Shown one piece after another: positions 36,475 through 46,604 of a stretch of DNA of 64,000 nucleotides. The position numbers and the translations under genes are program-made. Below the pieces are notes generated by a model. That model ran no database searches, was not told where the DNA came from, and worked only from the letters and a program-made list of their open reading frames with translations. This DNA is from Fasciola hepatica (lineage: Eukaryota > Platyhelminthes > Trematoda > Plagiorchiida > Fasciolidae): NCBI GenBank assembly GCA_948099385.1, contig CANUEZ040000168.1, forward strand, positions 3,511,001-3,575,000, read 5' to 3'. The number at the start of each line of letters is the position of its first letter. Positions within the stretch are counted from its first letter, which is position 1.

Positions 36475-37900
36475 GCCAACTTGTGTTTTACAACTGGTTG
36501 TAACTAAGCTTTAGGTAGTCTGTATTTTGTCAGATACCGAAGGACTGTGTTTGGTGTTTGTCCGCTAGCCCTAACAACAATTGATTTGCGCCAGCTGAAA
36601 TACACACTTTTGACTGTTCTGTTCGGGAACGGTTGAACCGTAGCTCCCTTTGTGGCCGGTATCGTTCTAGCTCGGCAAAGTGCATTCTTTTGATGAACAT
36701 TGTTGTTCGTGTAACTACCTAAGTCTGCATCGTCTTTCGCAACCGCTGAAACAACTGGTCTGTTTCCCATTACCTATGTCATTCTTGTGATTTAGTTAGG
36801 ACCTGGTGACTAGGGTGTAATAAAGCCTTATGTGATGAGCAACATGGTGGGAGCAAAACAACAAACGTTGTATCGCAGAAAAAAACTATTTCAAATTAAT
36901 TAGGAATTTGATGTTACGTGGAAGTCGAATACTCAGCCTCTGCCTCTCCAATAACAGTGATGGGATCAATTTATTGACTTTGGAACGAAAATACATAGAA
37001 TTGGGCATGACCCATTTCATATATTCAGTCAACACCATTACCTTCAATACTATTAGGTTTCGTGGTAAAATTGTGTCCTAGTATAATACAGCATTAGGAG
37101 GAACAGGCTAACTGTATCGCGACTCCGTAACCGAAAGACCATTGCACTACAACAACGAGTATTTTGCGGTCAAACAGCTTTAGGGGTGCAAAGAAATCGG
37201 TCGATAGTTTAAAAGATAAATACAAGCTAATAATGGATTTAATTCATAAAACTATACTCATGAGAATGGCTACATCTCCTGAATATTATGTTACATAGAG
37301 GTCGGGACTGTTCAGAAAACAAGAGGCGTTTTCTTCCTGCGACTGTTTGGGTAAGTTACATTACGTGAGTGGTAGCACACAAAAAAGGAGACAGGATGAA
37401 ATAGAACTTGCCGTTTGTTTGAAGAAGTAAAGCCATATTTAATTGTCCTTTAGCAACAGTTCGGTACTGATTGTCCAAACTCTGATGCAGTTCAATCCAA
37501 CACTGACCCTGTGAGTGAGACGGTAAACAAGCATTTCTGAAGTGATTGCCAATTCAGGTTTAAGAGCGGGAATTTTTGAATATCAGTCAAACAGCAACTT
37601 GGCCAGTTTATCAGCTGAAAGACCAATGTTCGATCAGAAATACTCTTCCCACACCCCAGAAGTGATACTCGTGTAACAAGACAAACGGTGAGGGTACTGG
37701 CAAACACGTCATCATGGATGGCTTGATTCAGTTAGTAGACAACACGCCTTCGGCCATCTAGAGTCAAGCCAAGGCAAGGTCGCAGTCAGCAAAGTAGACA
37801 ACACACCATAGGTTTGTCCATGGTCGAAACCAAGGCTAGAGACTGCCAAGTGGATCAGTGAACCGATCAGCCTCTAACCGGAGCCGAAACAACCAATCCG
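36475..37900. other. RPGRIP1L intron, no recognised feature
   Basis: Short minus-strand frames of 71 and 88 codons show no motif. The exon missing between 42025 and 33970 may lie here, but no convincing candidate was seen. Confidence 0.3.
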
Positions 37901-37908
37901 GGTGCTAC

Positions 37909-39203
37909 TACATCTTTCCCCGTCAAGCTTTAGCCAAGACCCACCATTCTCTAGCCACGACCCACAATCCTTTAGCTATGCCGTTGCGAGCCAATCAAGT
38001 CAAAAGTATCGGAATATAATGACATCAAGAAATATTGGAACAATTCATCATTTCTTACAAAGACTGATGTTACAAAAGCTGACGGAACGAATGAGAAAGT
38101 GGGACGATCATATGTTGCACAGTTGACCGTGATAATGGGATCAAATGCTGCACCGCAAATTGATTGGAGAAAATTCAAACGATGTGCCCGTATTGTCGAA
38201 CCATGTGGCACAGTCCGTATTACTATAGTATTTTCAGTGAACCAGTTTTTAATGTACTAAAAAGTATGAACGGATTAAAGTGGCAGACATTTTACCTGTT
38301 TGAATTTACGGAATGCCTCTTCCAACTGACTGAAAAGTTGACTATACGGTTGGAGAAAACGTATTTGATGATTGGTGTGTAATTGTACGTTCATAGCCCT
38401 CCGATGAACGGGCGCATTGTCAAAGATAAATACTACTGGAACGTCAGGTTGCTCAGTAGCAATAGACGCTGAGCAGCAAGAGAGTAACTCATAACAAAAT
38501 ATGCCATGAAATCTTTGTATGACATTCATACTTCAAGATACCGGGGATAGATGAACAAGCTAATATGTTCAAGTAAGGTCCTTTGCTTGACGATAGACTT
38601 CGGATGGCTTTACTATCTACTTCTGAACGTCCGTAGCTACGACAATCGACAACCAGTCTCCCAATGCTAGGGTAAAATGTCACAAACAAGCAGTCCCGTG
38701 GGTAAAATCCGTAATGTAACAAACGGTACTTTGTTTTGCATCTGAAGTCACAGACAAACATCAGAGTTGGATACGATGAAAGGAAGTAAAGGTTTGGTTC
38801 CTTAAACGTGTGGATAAGTGGATACATTGAAAGTCCGAGAACAATACATGAATGTTATCAATTTATTTATTTTGCAACTTTTGACACTATTATCACTGAA
38901 ATTGCAACAGTAGTAGAGACTGTGCCACATGGTTCGACAATACGGGCACATCGTTTGAATTTTCTCCAATCAATTTGCGGTGCAGCATTTGATCCCATTA
39001 TCACGGTCAACTGTGCAACATATGATCGTCCCACTTTCTCATTCGTTCCGTCAGCTTTTGTAACATCAGTCTTTGTAAGAAATGATGAATTGTTCCAATA
39101 TTTCTTGATGTCATTATATTCCGATACTTTTGACCTGATTGGCTTGCAACGGCATGGCTAAAGGATTGTGGGTCGTGGCTAAAGCTTGACGGGGAAAGAT
39201 GTA
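37909..39203 (-). mobile_element. DDE transposon with inverted repeats of about 300 bp
   Basis: The two ends (37909-38246 and about 38890-39203) are near-identical inverted copies. The left arm carries an extra partial duplication of about 20-30 bp near its outer end (AAGACCCACCATTCTCTAGCC). The unit between them encodes a transposase remnant on the minus strand. Long inverted repeats plus a DDE transposase indicate a cut-and-paste DNA transposon. The superfamily cannot be fixed from the sequence alone. Confidence 0.75.
38275..38830 (-). pseudogene. DDE transposase remnant (IS630/Tc1-mariner-like)
   Basis: On the minus strand, a frame contains VVFIFDNAPVHRRAM, then QIRFLQPYSQLFSQLEEAFR. This is the second Asp (FxxDNAPxH) and the final acidic residue (PYSPxLNPIEExF) of a DDE_3-type endonuclease. 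The preceding block (GPYLNILACSS, then GILKYE) sits in another frame upstream, so the gene is frameshifted. The expected first catalytic Asp was not located with certainty. Confidence 0.7.
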
Positions 39204-39209
39204 GATAAA

Positions 39210-39960
39210 CTAGACAGAACAGTCGTTTAAGAATATCAGTGAACCGATGAGTTTTCATACAAGGATTTGGTTACGATCACCACACATCTCACATGCGGAA
39301 TCTGTTTTGTATTCAATAAACAGGTAGTTCGAAGGCAGAAGCTGAGTCATCTCACTAGACTCAGTTGGCGATCACAGAACACAAACCATTTTTTCATGGT
39401 AGTTCTCTTTTGATCAAAATTCCAAGTTTTCTGGTAACAGATGTACACTTTTGCAAGTTCTTGTCAAGTTGTAGTCGAGAATCAAAGTTAATAAGCAAAC
39501 CAGTATCCTATATCCATGATATTTAAGGACGTTCCACTCATTGGTAGTGACTTGGACGATCATGGTGATGAAGATAACGATAACCGCATTTACAGTGATC
39601 GCTTTGTTGGCACAAATCAACAAGTTTATAAGCAAGAGGTTTCTCAACGAGTCAGAATTCACGGCTGCTCATAACACAGAAAGGGCTTTTCTTTAGGAAC
39701 TCCAACCGGAGCCTTTGGCTCAGTAGTCTGACCCACAAGGCAGTGGGACTGGACGATCAATGTTGTTCAGAAGACAACTATAACTTTTTTTACCATACGT
39801 AAAGTGAATTACAGTAGAAGAGGTAAGTCCCATGATTAAAAGACATGCTGTAAGAATGGGTTGTGAAGGAAACACTCAAATAAAAGCCCGTTTATTGATC
39901 CTGCCTTTAAAGTCTAGAAAGGTTGTAAGTGGGTGGGAAGACAGAAAGAGAAGAATGTTT
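39210..39960. other. RPGRIP1L intron, no recognised feature
   Basis: No coding or repeat signal recognised. Confidence 0.3.
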
Positions 39961-39964
39961 CACA

Positions 39965-41233
39965 GTTTAACAGTCCGGGAAAAACGGAGATTGTAAGATA
40001 GAAGTGCGACATCTAGTGACAGGAATTCCATAAGGATGAGTAGCTTCTTGGATACGTGACGATTGGGAGAAAGTTATCGGAAGAGGAACTGCCGAACAAA
40101 ATCCAAAATAGTGCCGGTAGAAGAGGGACAACGAAACAACCGTCTGACGATGGACTGGTGACTGCAGATTGGAGGTTAAAAAAGGACCGTCGATCAACTG
40201 GATGATCTTTTGTTGAACCTGTTTCAAGAAGGAAAAAAGAAGCAGACGAAGCCTCACTCCACACGTGACTGCAGTATTCAAATGCGGGGCGGATTTGAGC
40301 TTTGTACAGCAGAAGATGAGCTAGTGTGAAGAAGCGTTTGACGCGAAATAGAAAACCAACTTTGTGCGCAGCACGAGATATGAAAGGAGACCCGCGTAAA
40401 GATGTTATGGATAAGCAAATGAGAGAGAATCTGTGGAATGCACTGCAGTTGAATTAAAGGATATATGTGGAGAGAACGAATGACGTTTGAAAGAAACTGA
40501 GAGAAAAGAGGTTTTGGAAGCATTAAATGCAACATGATTGTGAAATCCCTATTGTGTTTGAAGCCCGGCTCTAAGGGTGCACTGATTGCACTGCGGTCAC
40601 GATCGACTTTGGTGTCAGCGTGACAGGGAGTGTGATAAGAAAGGTGAGAGTGAAAGGTGGCGACATTGGCAAAGGAATGGACTGGGTTGGAAATAGTGGA
40701 TAGAAGATCACTATTGAACAAAAGAAATAGGGTGGGCGCAAGTACTGAACCTTGGGGAACGCCAGCATTCCTTGGAAATGACTGGGACAGAACGCCATCA
40801 ACTTGCACGGAGGTGGTTCGCTTACTGGTAAAACTTGATGTTCACAACACGACAGTGGGGGAATACCCGAACGTGGGCAGTTTCGGTAGAAGATTTTTGT
40901 GCCAAACTCGGTCAAAGGCTTAAGAAATGTTCAACGAGACTATGTGTGTTTCTCCGTGGTTTTTGAGTGAAGCTGACCAGGAGTGTGCGACGAGAGCCAG
41001 CAGATCACAGGTGAGACGGCGAGGTCAAAATCTGTATCGGCGGTCACTCAGTAGTCCTTCGCGTTCCAGAAAGGTACGCAGTTGATCGGAGATGACAGTT
41101 TCGAATACTTTTGGAATAACAGATGCGAGGGAGATCAAATGACAGCTATTCGGATCAGAAAGACTATCGCGTCTGGGAATAGGAAAATCACGGCTTGTTT
41201 CCAAGGTATCGGAGAAGTACGAAGTTGGAGTGG

Positions 41234-41282
<49 letters not shown>

Positions 41283-41302
41283 GAGAGAGAGAGAGGAGAG
41301 AG

Positions 41303-41375
<73 letters not shown>

Positions 41376-41960
41376 CAGAGCGTAGGAAAGGAGCCAAATC
41401 AGGGTCATATATATTCTAAGGACGATGGGTCGTTTTGTCTGATTTGCATACGTCTAGAGAAAGCTGCGCTTCGTGGGTCTTCCTAGTGCTAATACCAGGT
41501 AGCGAATCGATGACAGAAGGAAGAGAAGGAACCGGAGGTGTATGATTATGGGGTAAAGTGGAGTTAGAGGCAAATTGGGAAACAAAATCCTCAACTTTCT
41601 CCTCTGGTTCAAAAACAAGATTACCAGAAAAATTACAGATGAGAGGGAAACTGGAGGGGCAAAAGTTGCGGGAGATTGCTTTAGCAAAGGGCCAAAATGT
41701 TCGGCTGCCGGTGACTGATAGGAATAAGCGTTCGGCTTCCCATCGGACTAAAACGTTCTTTAGCTCTCTGTTTGGTTGACGAGCATCTGTTTCTAGTTTG
41801 GACGAAGCGCTGGTGAAAGTCGGGAATGGGCAAGTGGCGCAAGGGGCAAAATTCTGAACGCTTCAAATGTACAGCACGATCACATGCGTGGTTGAACCAC
41901 ATTCGGAATATTGGGATTTGCCGGGTTTGGAAAAGTGTGGAATGGAAAAGTTGCATACCT
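39965..41960 (-). mobile_element. CR1/Jockey-type LINE, degenerate
   Basis: On the minus strand, from high to low coordinate, it shows a pre-RT basic block (WFNHACDRAVHLKRSEF, then FHQRFVQTRNRC). Next come LASVIPKVFETVISDQLRTF and LEREGLLSDRRYRF, and a VWHKNLLPKL-type block. GVPQGSVLAPTLFLLFNSDL and a degraded FANV site follow in place of FADD. Frames shift several times. A (GA)n tract has expanded between the basic block and the reverse transcriptase. Confidence 0.8.
41237..41373 (+). repeat. (GA)n tract, interrupted, about 135 bp
   Basis: GA repeats with a few GGAGA interruptions lie inside the LINE and remain in frame with it as a Ser/Leu repeat on the minus strand. Confidence 0.95.
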
Positions 41961-42024
41961 TGGAGGACAATGTCAGTGAAGTTCGAAACATCAAATGTGG
42001 TAATCCAAAAACAGATACACTTAC

Positions 42025-42276
42025 CCGATGCAAATAGCTCAGCATGAAATCGTCCAAATTAACCGGGTACTGTACGGTTAGATTGAAATCAGCCACCATC
42101 CCATTCCGGACTGGAGTTGCTTGAGTTTCGAAATCGTAGAAATCCCAAGTAAGAAACAAACGTAAACGGCCAAAATCTTGCAATGCGGAGTCAGATGTTG
42201 TGGAGTTTGATTGGACCAGACCCGTGAGCAGCTGATTGGCCGCATTTGCACTCAAACTCAACTGACCAACATGAAT
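42025..42276 (-). CDS. RPGRIP1L: RPGRIP1L homologue, first C2 domain core
   Basis: A TTACAG acceptor and a CGG|GTAAGT donor frame 84 codons. The core LTWDFYDFETQATPV, followed by NLTVQYPVNLDDFMLSYL, matches the vertebrate YAFYDFELQTTPV...YNFTSQYLVHVNDLFLQYI of the N-terminal C2 domain of RPGRIP1 proteins. This domain lacks the calcium-binding residues of classical C2 domains and mediates protein contacts. An insertion rich in Ser/Thr (about residues 20-32 of the exon) lengthens an early loop. Both ends are phase 0. The next exon found starts in phase 1, so a small exon is missing after this one. Confidence 0.9.
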
Positions 42277-42279
42277 CTG

Positions 42280-44500
42280 TAATTGAACAGAAATTCAGTG
42301 ATTATTAGTAATATGTAAAAGAGACAGTGTGCTGATTCGAACGCACCCGAACGCTGAACGGAGTTCCATAACAATGTGTTTACCAACTGGGACGAGAAAT
42401 AGACAATCGGTTTTATCCGGAACCCCTGAAATGTAGGCACACTGCTTCCAAAATACCTCCGTACAAAAATACAAGCACAAATGCAAATATCATCACCATG
42501 CAACTGGGTCGCACTGCAATTTGTCAGTATGTTGATTAGCGTTGGTGACATACATGCAAGTCAGTGCATCTTGAATAAGCAAGAAAGGTCATATGTATTC
42601 ACAGCTCCGACCATTTACACTGATTGCTTCCCTGAGTCACTCACTCCTCACTGGTTTGTTTCAAATTAGGAAGGTTTTATCTTGGGACGTCAGTCTCAGC
42701 TTAGCTCAGCTACTTGCTACGTAACAGCGTTCCCTTGGAATCGTTCATATTAGTTGTTCCGTTTATCCACTGATTAAGGATGATACTGGAGGATACGATT
42801 AATACGTAGCTACTGAATAGGAACAGTAACCGACTGTCACAATTCAACCTCGGAACGCCAACACCACTTTTAGAGAAGTATACCGTAGAAAGGATCCCGG
42901 CATATGTGTAATTCGAAAATAAACGTGTAGAATCCCGGATTTCTATGGATCCTACAGTATTGATCACTCGACCTTACGTAGTCCCAATGTGACGACGATC
43001 AATCAGAAACCGTGAAGACAGATCGAATAAGTTTATGAACGGCGAAACAACAGCAAATATAGATTACAGCAGGTTGGGGCAGCGGCGTTCAATAAACAGT
43101 TATATCAGTTGGAACTGGTACTGAATGTAAATATTAATAAAATTTCAAGCAGAACATGCGATCAACTGTGATAGAACGACAGTCTTGGTCAGAAACAGAC
43201 AGCAGGGGCAGTCATATGATGAATAACCGTAAGAAATACATGCAAATGAGAAAACGGACATAGCTTACAGAGGGTAGCAGACAGCGTGCGGTTCTGTGAT
43301 GGTAAGGACGAATGAAACTACCACCTTTACTTAGGCGAAAAATACTGCTTAGAGTAGTTTGATAGCACATCTGTCACAAAATTTTGATTGAAGTTCGAAA
43401 ACATTCATTTCCCTCAAGAATTTCCAAGAATTAGCTCATTTTCCTTTTCCCTTCAGATTGTGGATGGTAGTTTAATCCTTGACTTTCTTCTGTGGTGTTT
43501 CAAAGTTAAACTGCGCGCTTGCGCTAAATGGAGATCGGAAAGCGAGACGGATGAAGACCAGTGGGGTGCGTGCGTGCATGTGACAGTACGCGATTGGCCG
43601 ACAAGTCGGGGTGTCCGGGTTGGTGGAACGTTAGGTGTTAGGTAACTACCGCAACGGTGTGCGGTTCGAACCCCAGATGGGGCGACCACTTTCAACGGAA
43701 AATCGTTTCATATCAATAAGCACAGGACCTTTATCCAGTGGTTGGAAAGAAAAGTGTTACGCGAACAGCGACGGAAAAATGGCGGAAATACGGTCAATAC
43801 TATGCGGCGAGCGAAACGAAATGTCAGTACACAAAAATGGTTTGAGCTAAGAATAAAGGCTACTTGATGACCAAAAAGAATCAGCAAAGTGAGTCAGTCG
43901 ATCTAATTAAAACCAACAGAATCAGTTACCAATTAGTGAATTGTATCATACCCTAGACCAAACATATCTCTTCAGGTGATTGGTTATCAAAGCAATGTCA
44001 CACGAAATAGCAAGAAACTAGGCGTCCAGTGTACACAAAGACCGTTTCCGATCAACACATCTCGGTGGTTATTCAGTAGGCTTATGTCGGAAATCGAGAC
44101 CGCAGAGATTCGTCAGTAACGAAACTAAGCTCACCGTACTAAATATCGCTCCTTTTCTCGTCTAGCCTTTCATTTACCACTTTAGTGCCTAATTGTACCG
44201 AAACAAATGGGCATCAAGTCAAAGTATTCGAAAGTGCCCCCTGATTGGTTTCTTGAGATGTCGTTCTGACTGGTCGGCAGCAGTCTTCGTACGCACGGCG
44301 CACCATTTTATGCTGCCACTATGACGCATGTGGACCTGACCTTGTCGTGAGCATGGCCAAGTGCCTCATGAACCATCTCGTGACTGCGCTAGGTGATCGA
44401 TAACAACCAGTAAACGAAGACAGACTTCTTCGTCAGCTCTCAGGTTCCAATTTGTCAAAGTGGACAGAGCAAGTGAACTCTTTCTCTCTCACACTCATAC
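42280..44500. other. RPGRIP1L intron; tRNA-like remnant near 43.62-43.69 kb
   Basis: On the plus strand, TTGGTGGAACGTTAGG and GTGCGGTTCGAACCCC resemble A and B boxes of a tRNA-derived repeat. Nothing else is recognised. Confidence 0.35.

Positions 44501-44504
<4 letters not shown>

Positions 44505-44560
<56 letters not shown>
44505..44560 (+). repeat. (TA)n microsatellite
   Basis: About 56 bp of uninterrupted TA. Confidence 0.97.
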
Positions 44561-44561
<1 letters not shown>

Positions 44562-44564
44562 TCT

Positions 44565-44848
44565 GAACAACCTGGAGGCTCAGACGTTTGCTGTCACTGG
44601 TTTTGAATGTTTTAGTCTAAAAACAGGTAAATTAATTGCTGGGTCACACCAAACTGTGGACGACCATTGTCGGTGAGTTACACTCCGAGACGCATTTAAT
44701 GTCATGGCGATTCCCACGACCCCTAGCATATTACTATTTTACTTTCCACCTTCAAAGCGCTTATTTCAAAGGAATGTACGCCGAGTTCACTAGTTAGAAG
44801 CCATTCCAACAGAGGAAATGTGTAAAACTGTAACGCTAACCAGTTGGT
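44565..44848. other. RPGRIP1L intron, no recognised feature
   Basis: Nothing recognised between the TA tract and the tRNA-like foldback. Confidence 0.3.
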
Positions 44849-45110
44849 AAATTTTTTGAGGCGATCCAAATGTGAAAAGTCTTTGGCCTCGGCGGGATTC
44901 GAACCCACGCATGGTCACCACCCTCGCTTTAGAACCGCGAGTGCTCTACCAGCTGAGCTACGAGGCCACGCCGGAGAACCTTGGACTTTCTGCAAATGGA
45001 TCACAGTATACCCGCCCAAATTACAGTAGCACATGGCATCCACCACAGTGGGTTCGAATCCCGCCGAGGCCAAAGACTTTTCACATTTGGATCACCTCAA
45101 AACATTATCA
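44849..45110. repeat. Foldback repeat built from a tRNA-like sequence
   Basis: The left arm (44849-44914) and right arm (45047-45110) are inverted copies sharing GTGGGTTCGAATCCCGCCGA, then GGCCAAAGACTTTTCACA and TTTGGATC. The arms include the 3' half of a tRNA-like sequence and the DNA that follows it. The full tRNA-like unit is present on the left only. Confidence 0.8.
44885..44967 (-). tRNA. tRNA-like gene, probably a pseudogene or SINE head (Arg TCT-like)
   Basis: The acceptor stem is perfect (GGCCTCG with CGAGGCC). It is followed by TA, a four-pair D stem (GCTC/GAGC) with loop AGCTGGTA, and a good T arm (GTGGG TTCGAAT CCCGC). The anticodon region TCGCG-GTTCTAA-AGCGA can be read as TCT, but it has one extra base before the stem and a G-A closing pair. 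The 14-nt variable region is too long for tRNA-Arg. No CCA is encoded. A functional tRNA is possible but less likely than a derived repeat. Confidence 0.45.
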
Positions 45111-45114
45111 AAAT

Positions 45115-45460
45115 CTGCCAACCATCAATACAAAGTTGGTAAATTGTTAGAAACCAGGGCGTGCATTGATGAGATTGTAAGTGCAGGGTGTGCACGCTAT
45201 CTCGTTTGGCTCTCAGACAATCATAGAAAATACGATGTCGTACTAAGGACAGGGTGACTTAAAATCTTCTTACTCCACTGGAAGAATATTCCTACTACGG
45301 ATAAAAAAATACAACACGAGCAGAGAGTGATCGTACTACCAAAGGCAGTTTAACGCATCCATGGCTTTCTATAAAGCAATCATACCCGGTACTTCTGGTT
45401 CATCTAATCAGACAAACATCTGATCGATGAATCAGTCGATCGGTTATTTTTATTACGTGT
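45115..45460. other. RPGRIP1L intron, no recognised feature
   Basis: Only short chance-like frames. Confidence 0.3.
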
Positions 45461-45461
45461 C

Positions 45462-45722
45462 TGCGCATGAATGCGGTTGAACGGGTTTACCCTTAGCCTC
45501 AAAGGTTCACTGCACTATTGGGGATAGCCGGCAACCTGGCCCTGAGATTTCGAGTGATGGAGAAACCCACAAAGCCCCTCTATTGGTCGGGTGTGCTAAC
45601 GAGACAGACGACAGTGAATTACCGTTTGTCCTCAAAGTGACCGGTGTCGGTGGCGGGATTTGAACCTCTGACCTCCGAGATGTTAATCAAACGCTCTGAA
45701 GTACTCAACCATCACCGGTAAT
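45462..45722 (-). mobile_element. tRNA-derived SINE-like repeat, family 1
   Basis: Shares with the other family 1 copies CACTGCACTATTGGGGATAG, then ACCGGTG..GGCGGGATTTGAACC and the head near 45715. Minus orientation. Confidence 0.7.
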
Positions 45723-45839
45723 GATAGAATTCATGCTGCGAACATTTGCAGTGAAACTTACCAGGCCTTGTTCAAATAATTATTTTCTTTTTCCCTAATT
45801 CTTCACCTCCTTCTTACTTCATTATAAATCATCATGTGG

Positions 45840-46135
45840 TGTGGAATTCTAAACCACTAATAACCACGGAAGCATTGTACAGATGCTTCACCCTTCTTGG
45901 GCGTCATCAGCAGTGCTCATCCACCAAGCCCCCACGAAGACCCCTACCCCGGGGGAGGGGGGGGGGGGGGTGGGGACGATTATGAGTAGAACATCTAACC
46001 CACCACCCTGTTTGAGCTGGCTATCAACGGTTTATTGAACTCACACACCATGTGATGTAGCGTCCCCCGAGCTCTGGCTCTGAATGTTGGAAGATCATTT
46101 CCTGGACAACGAGCAATTTCTATCATGAACGGCTG
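45840..46135 (-). mobile_element. tRNA-derived SINE-like repeat, family 3, with G-rich interruption
   Basis: AACCACGGAAGCATTGTACAG and TCAACGGTTTATTGAAC match the 25.7-kb copy. Where the B box should stand there is a long G-rich run (45953-45978), so the pol III promoter is damaged. Confidence 0.6.
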
Positions 46136-46239
46136 GCTTCTCTGAAGGGGCTTAATTAACGAAGGTATTCCATCAAACAACCTACAGAGTTTGGCAACTA
46201 TATAAGTATCAGGAGATTAGATTGGTATATAATATGAAT

Positions 46240-46395
46240 CATCGCACAGTGTGAACGTTCAAATCACTGAGAACTATGGAGGCACTGTACAGCTGTCTGA
46301 TCCTTGCTAAGAATCCCAGTGGGTTAGCTGTTCGACTCGCGGTCGTTCTCCCCGGGTTAGAGTCCACATGGGGGCTCGGTGGATGTACACTGCAT
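46240..46395 (+). mobile_element. tRNA-derived SINE-like repeat, family 3-related
   Basis: Begins with a family 3 body (TATGGAGGCACTGTACAGCT), then runs into a plus-strand tRNA-like stretch, GGGTTAGCTGTTCGACTCGC with CGGGTTAGAGTCCAC as B box. Confidence 0.5.
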
Positions 46396-46424
46396 GATGA
46401 ATCATATTATATAAAAATTTAATA

Positions 46425-46600
46425 TCCTCCTACTCATTTACATTACACAATATTTCAGTAAGCGGGTCTCAGCCAGTTACAAGTGGCCAGTTTGAGACTG
46501 TCCAGAGGCGGCGGCGGCAGGATTCAACTACGGGACAGAAGGATATACAGTCCTCGATGATCACCATTTGACGATCTCGTTGATGGTAAGGAAGTAACCG
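46425..46600 (-). mobile_element. tRNA-derived SINE-like repeat, family 2
   Basis: TATTTCAGTAAGCGGGTCTC, CAGCCAGTTA and the region around GGCAGGATTCAACTACGGGA match the 6.4-kb and 59.7-kb copies. The B box is degraded. Confidence 0.5.
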
Positions 46601-46604
46601 TCAA

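Noticed and set aside
34560..36490. Possible inverted ends of the PLE (CTTGGCGAAC on the left, GTTCGCCAACTTG on the right)
   Set aside because: The match is only about ten bases and lies outside the clear element boundary. It may be chance.
38808..39161. 117-codon plus-strand frame shared with the minus strand at 37972-38211
   Set aside because: It runs through the inverted repeats of the DDE element and has no recognised domain. The duplication explains the matching pair.
41082..41486. Plus-strand frame with Arg-Glu repeats, 134 codons
   Set aside because: Translation of the (GA)n tract, antisense to a LINE.
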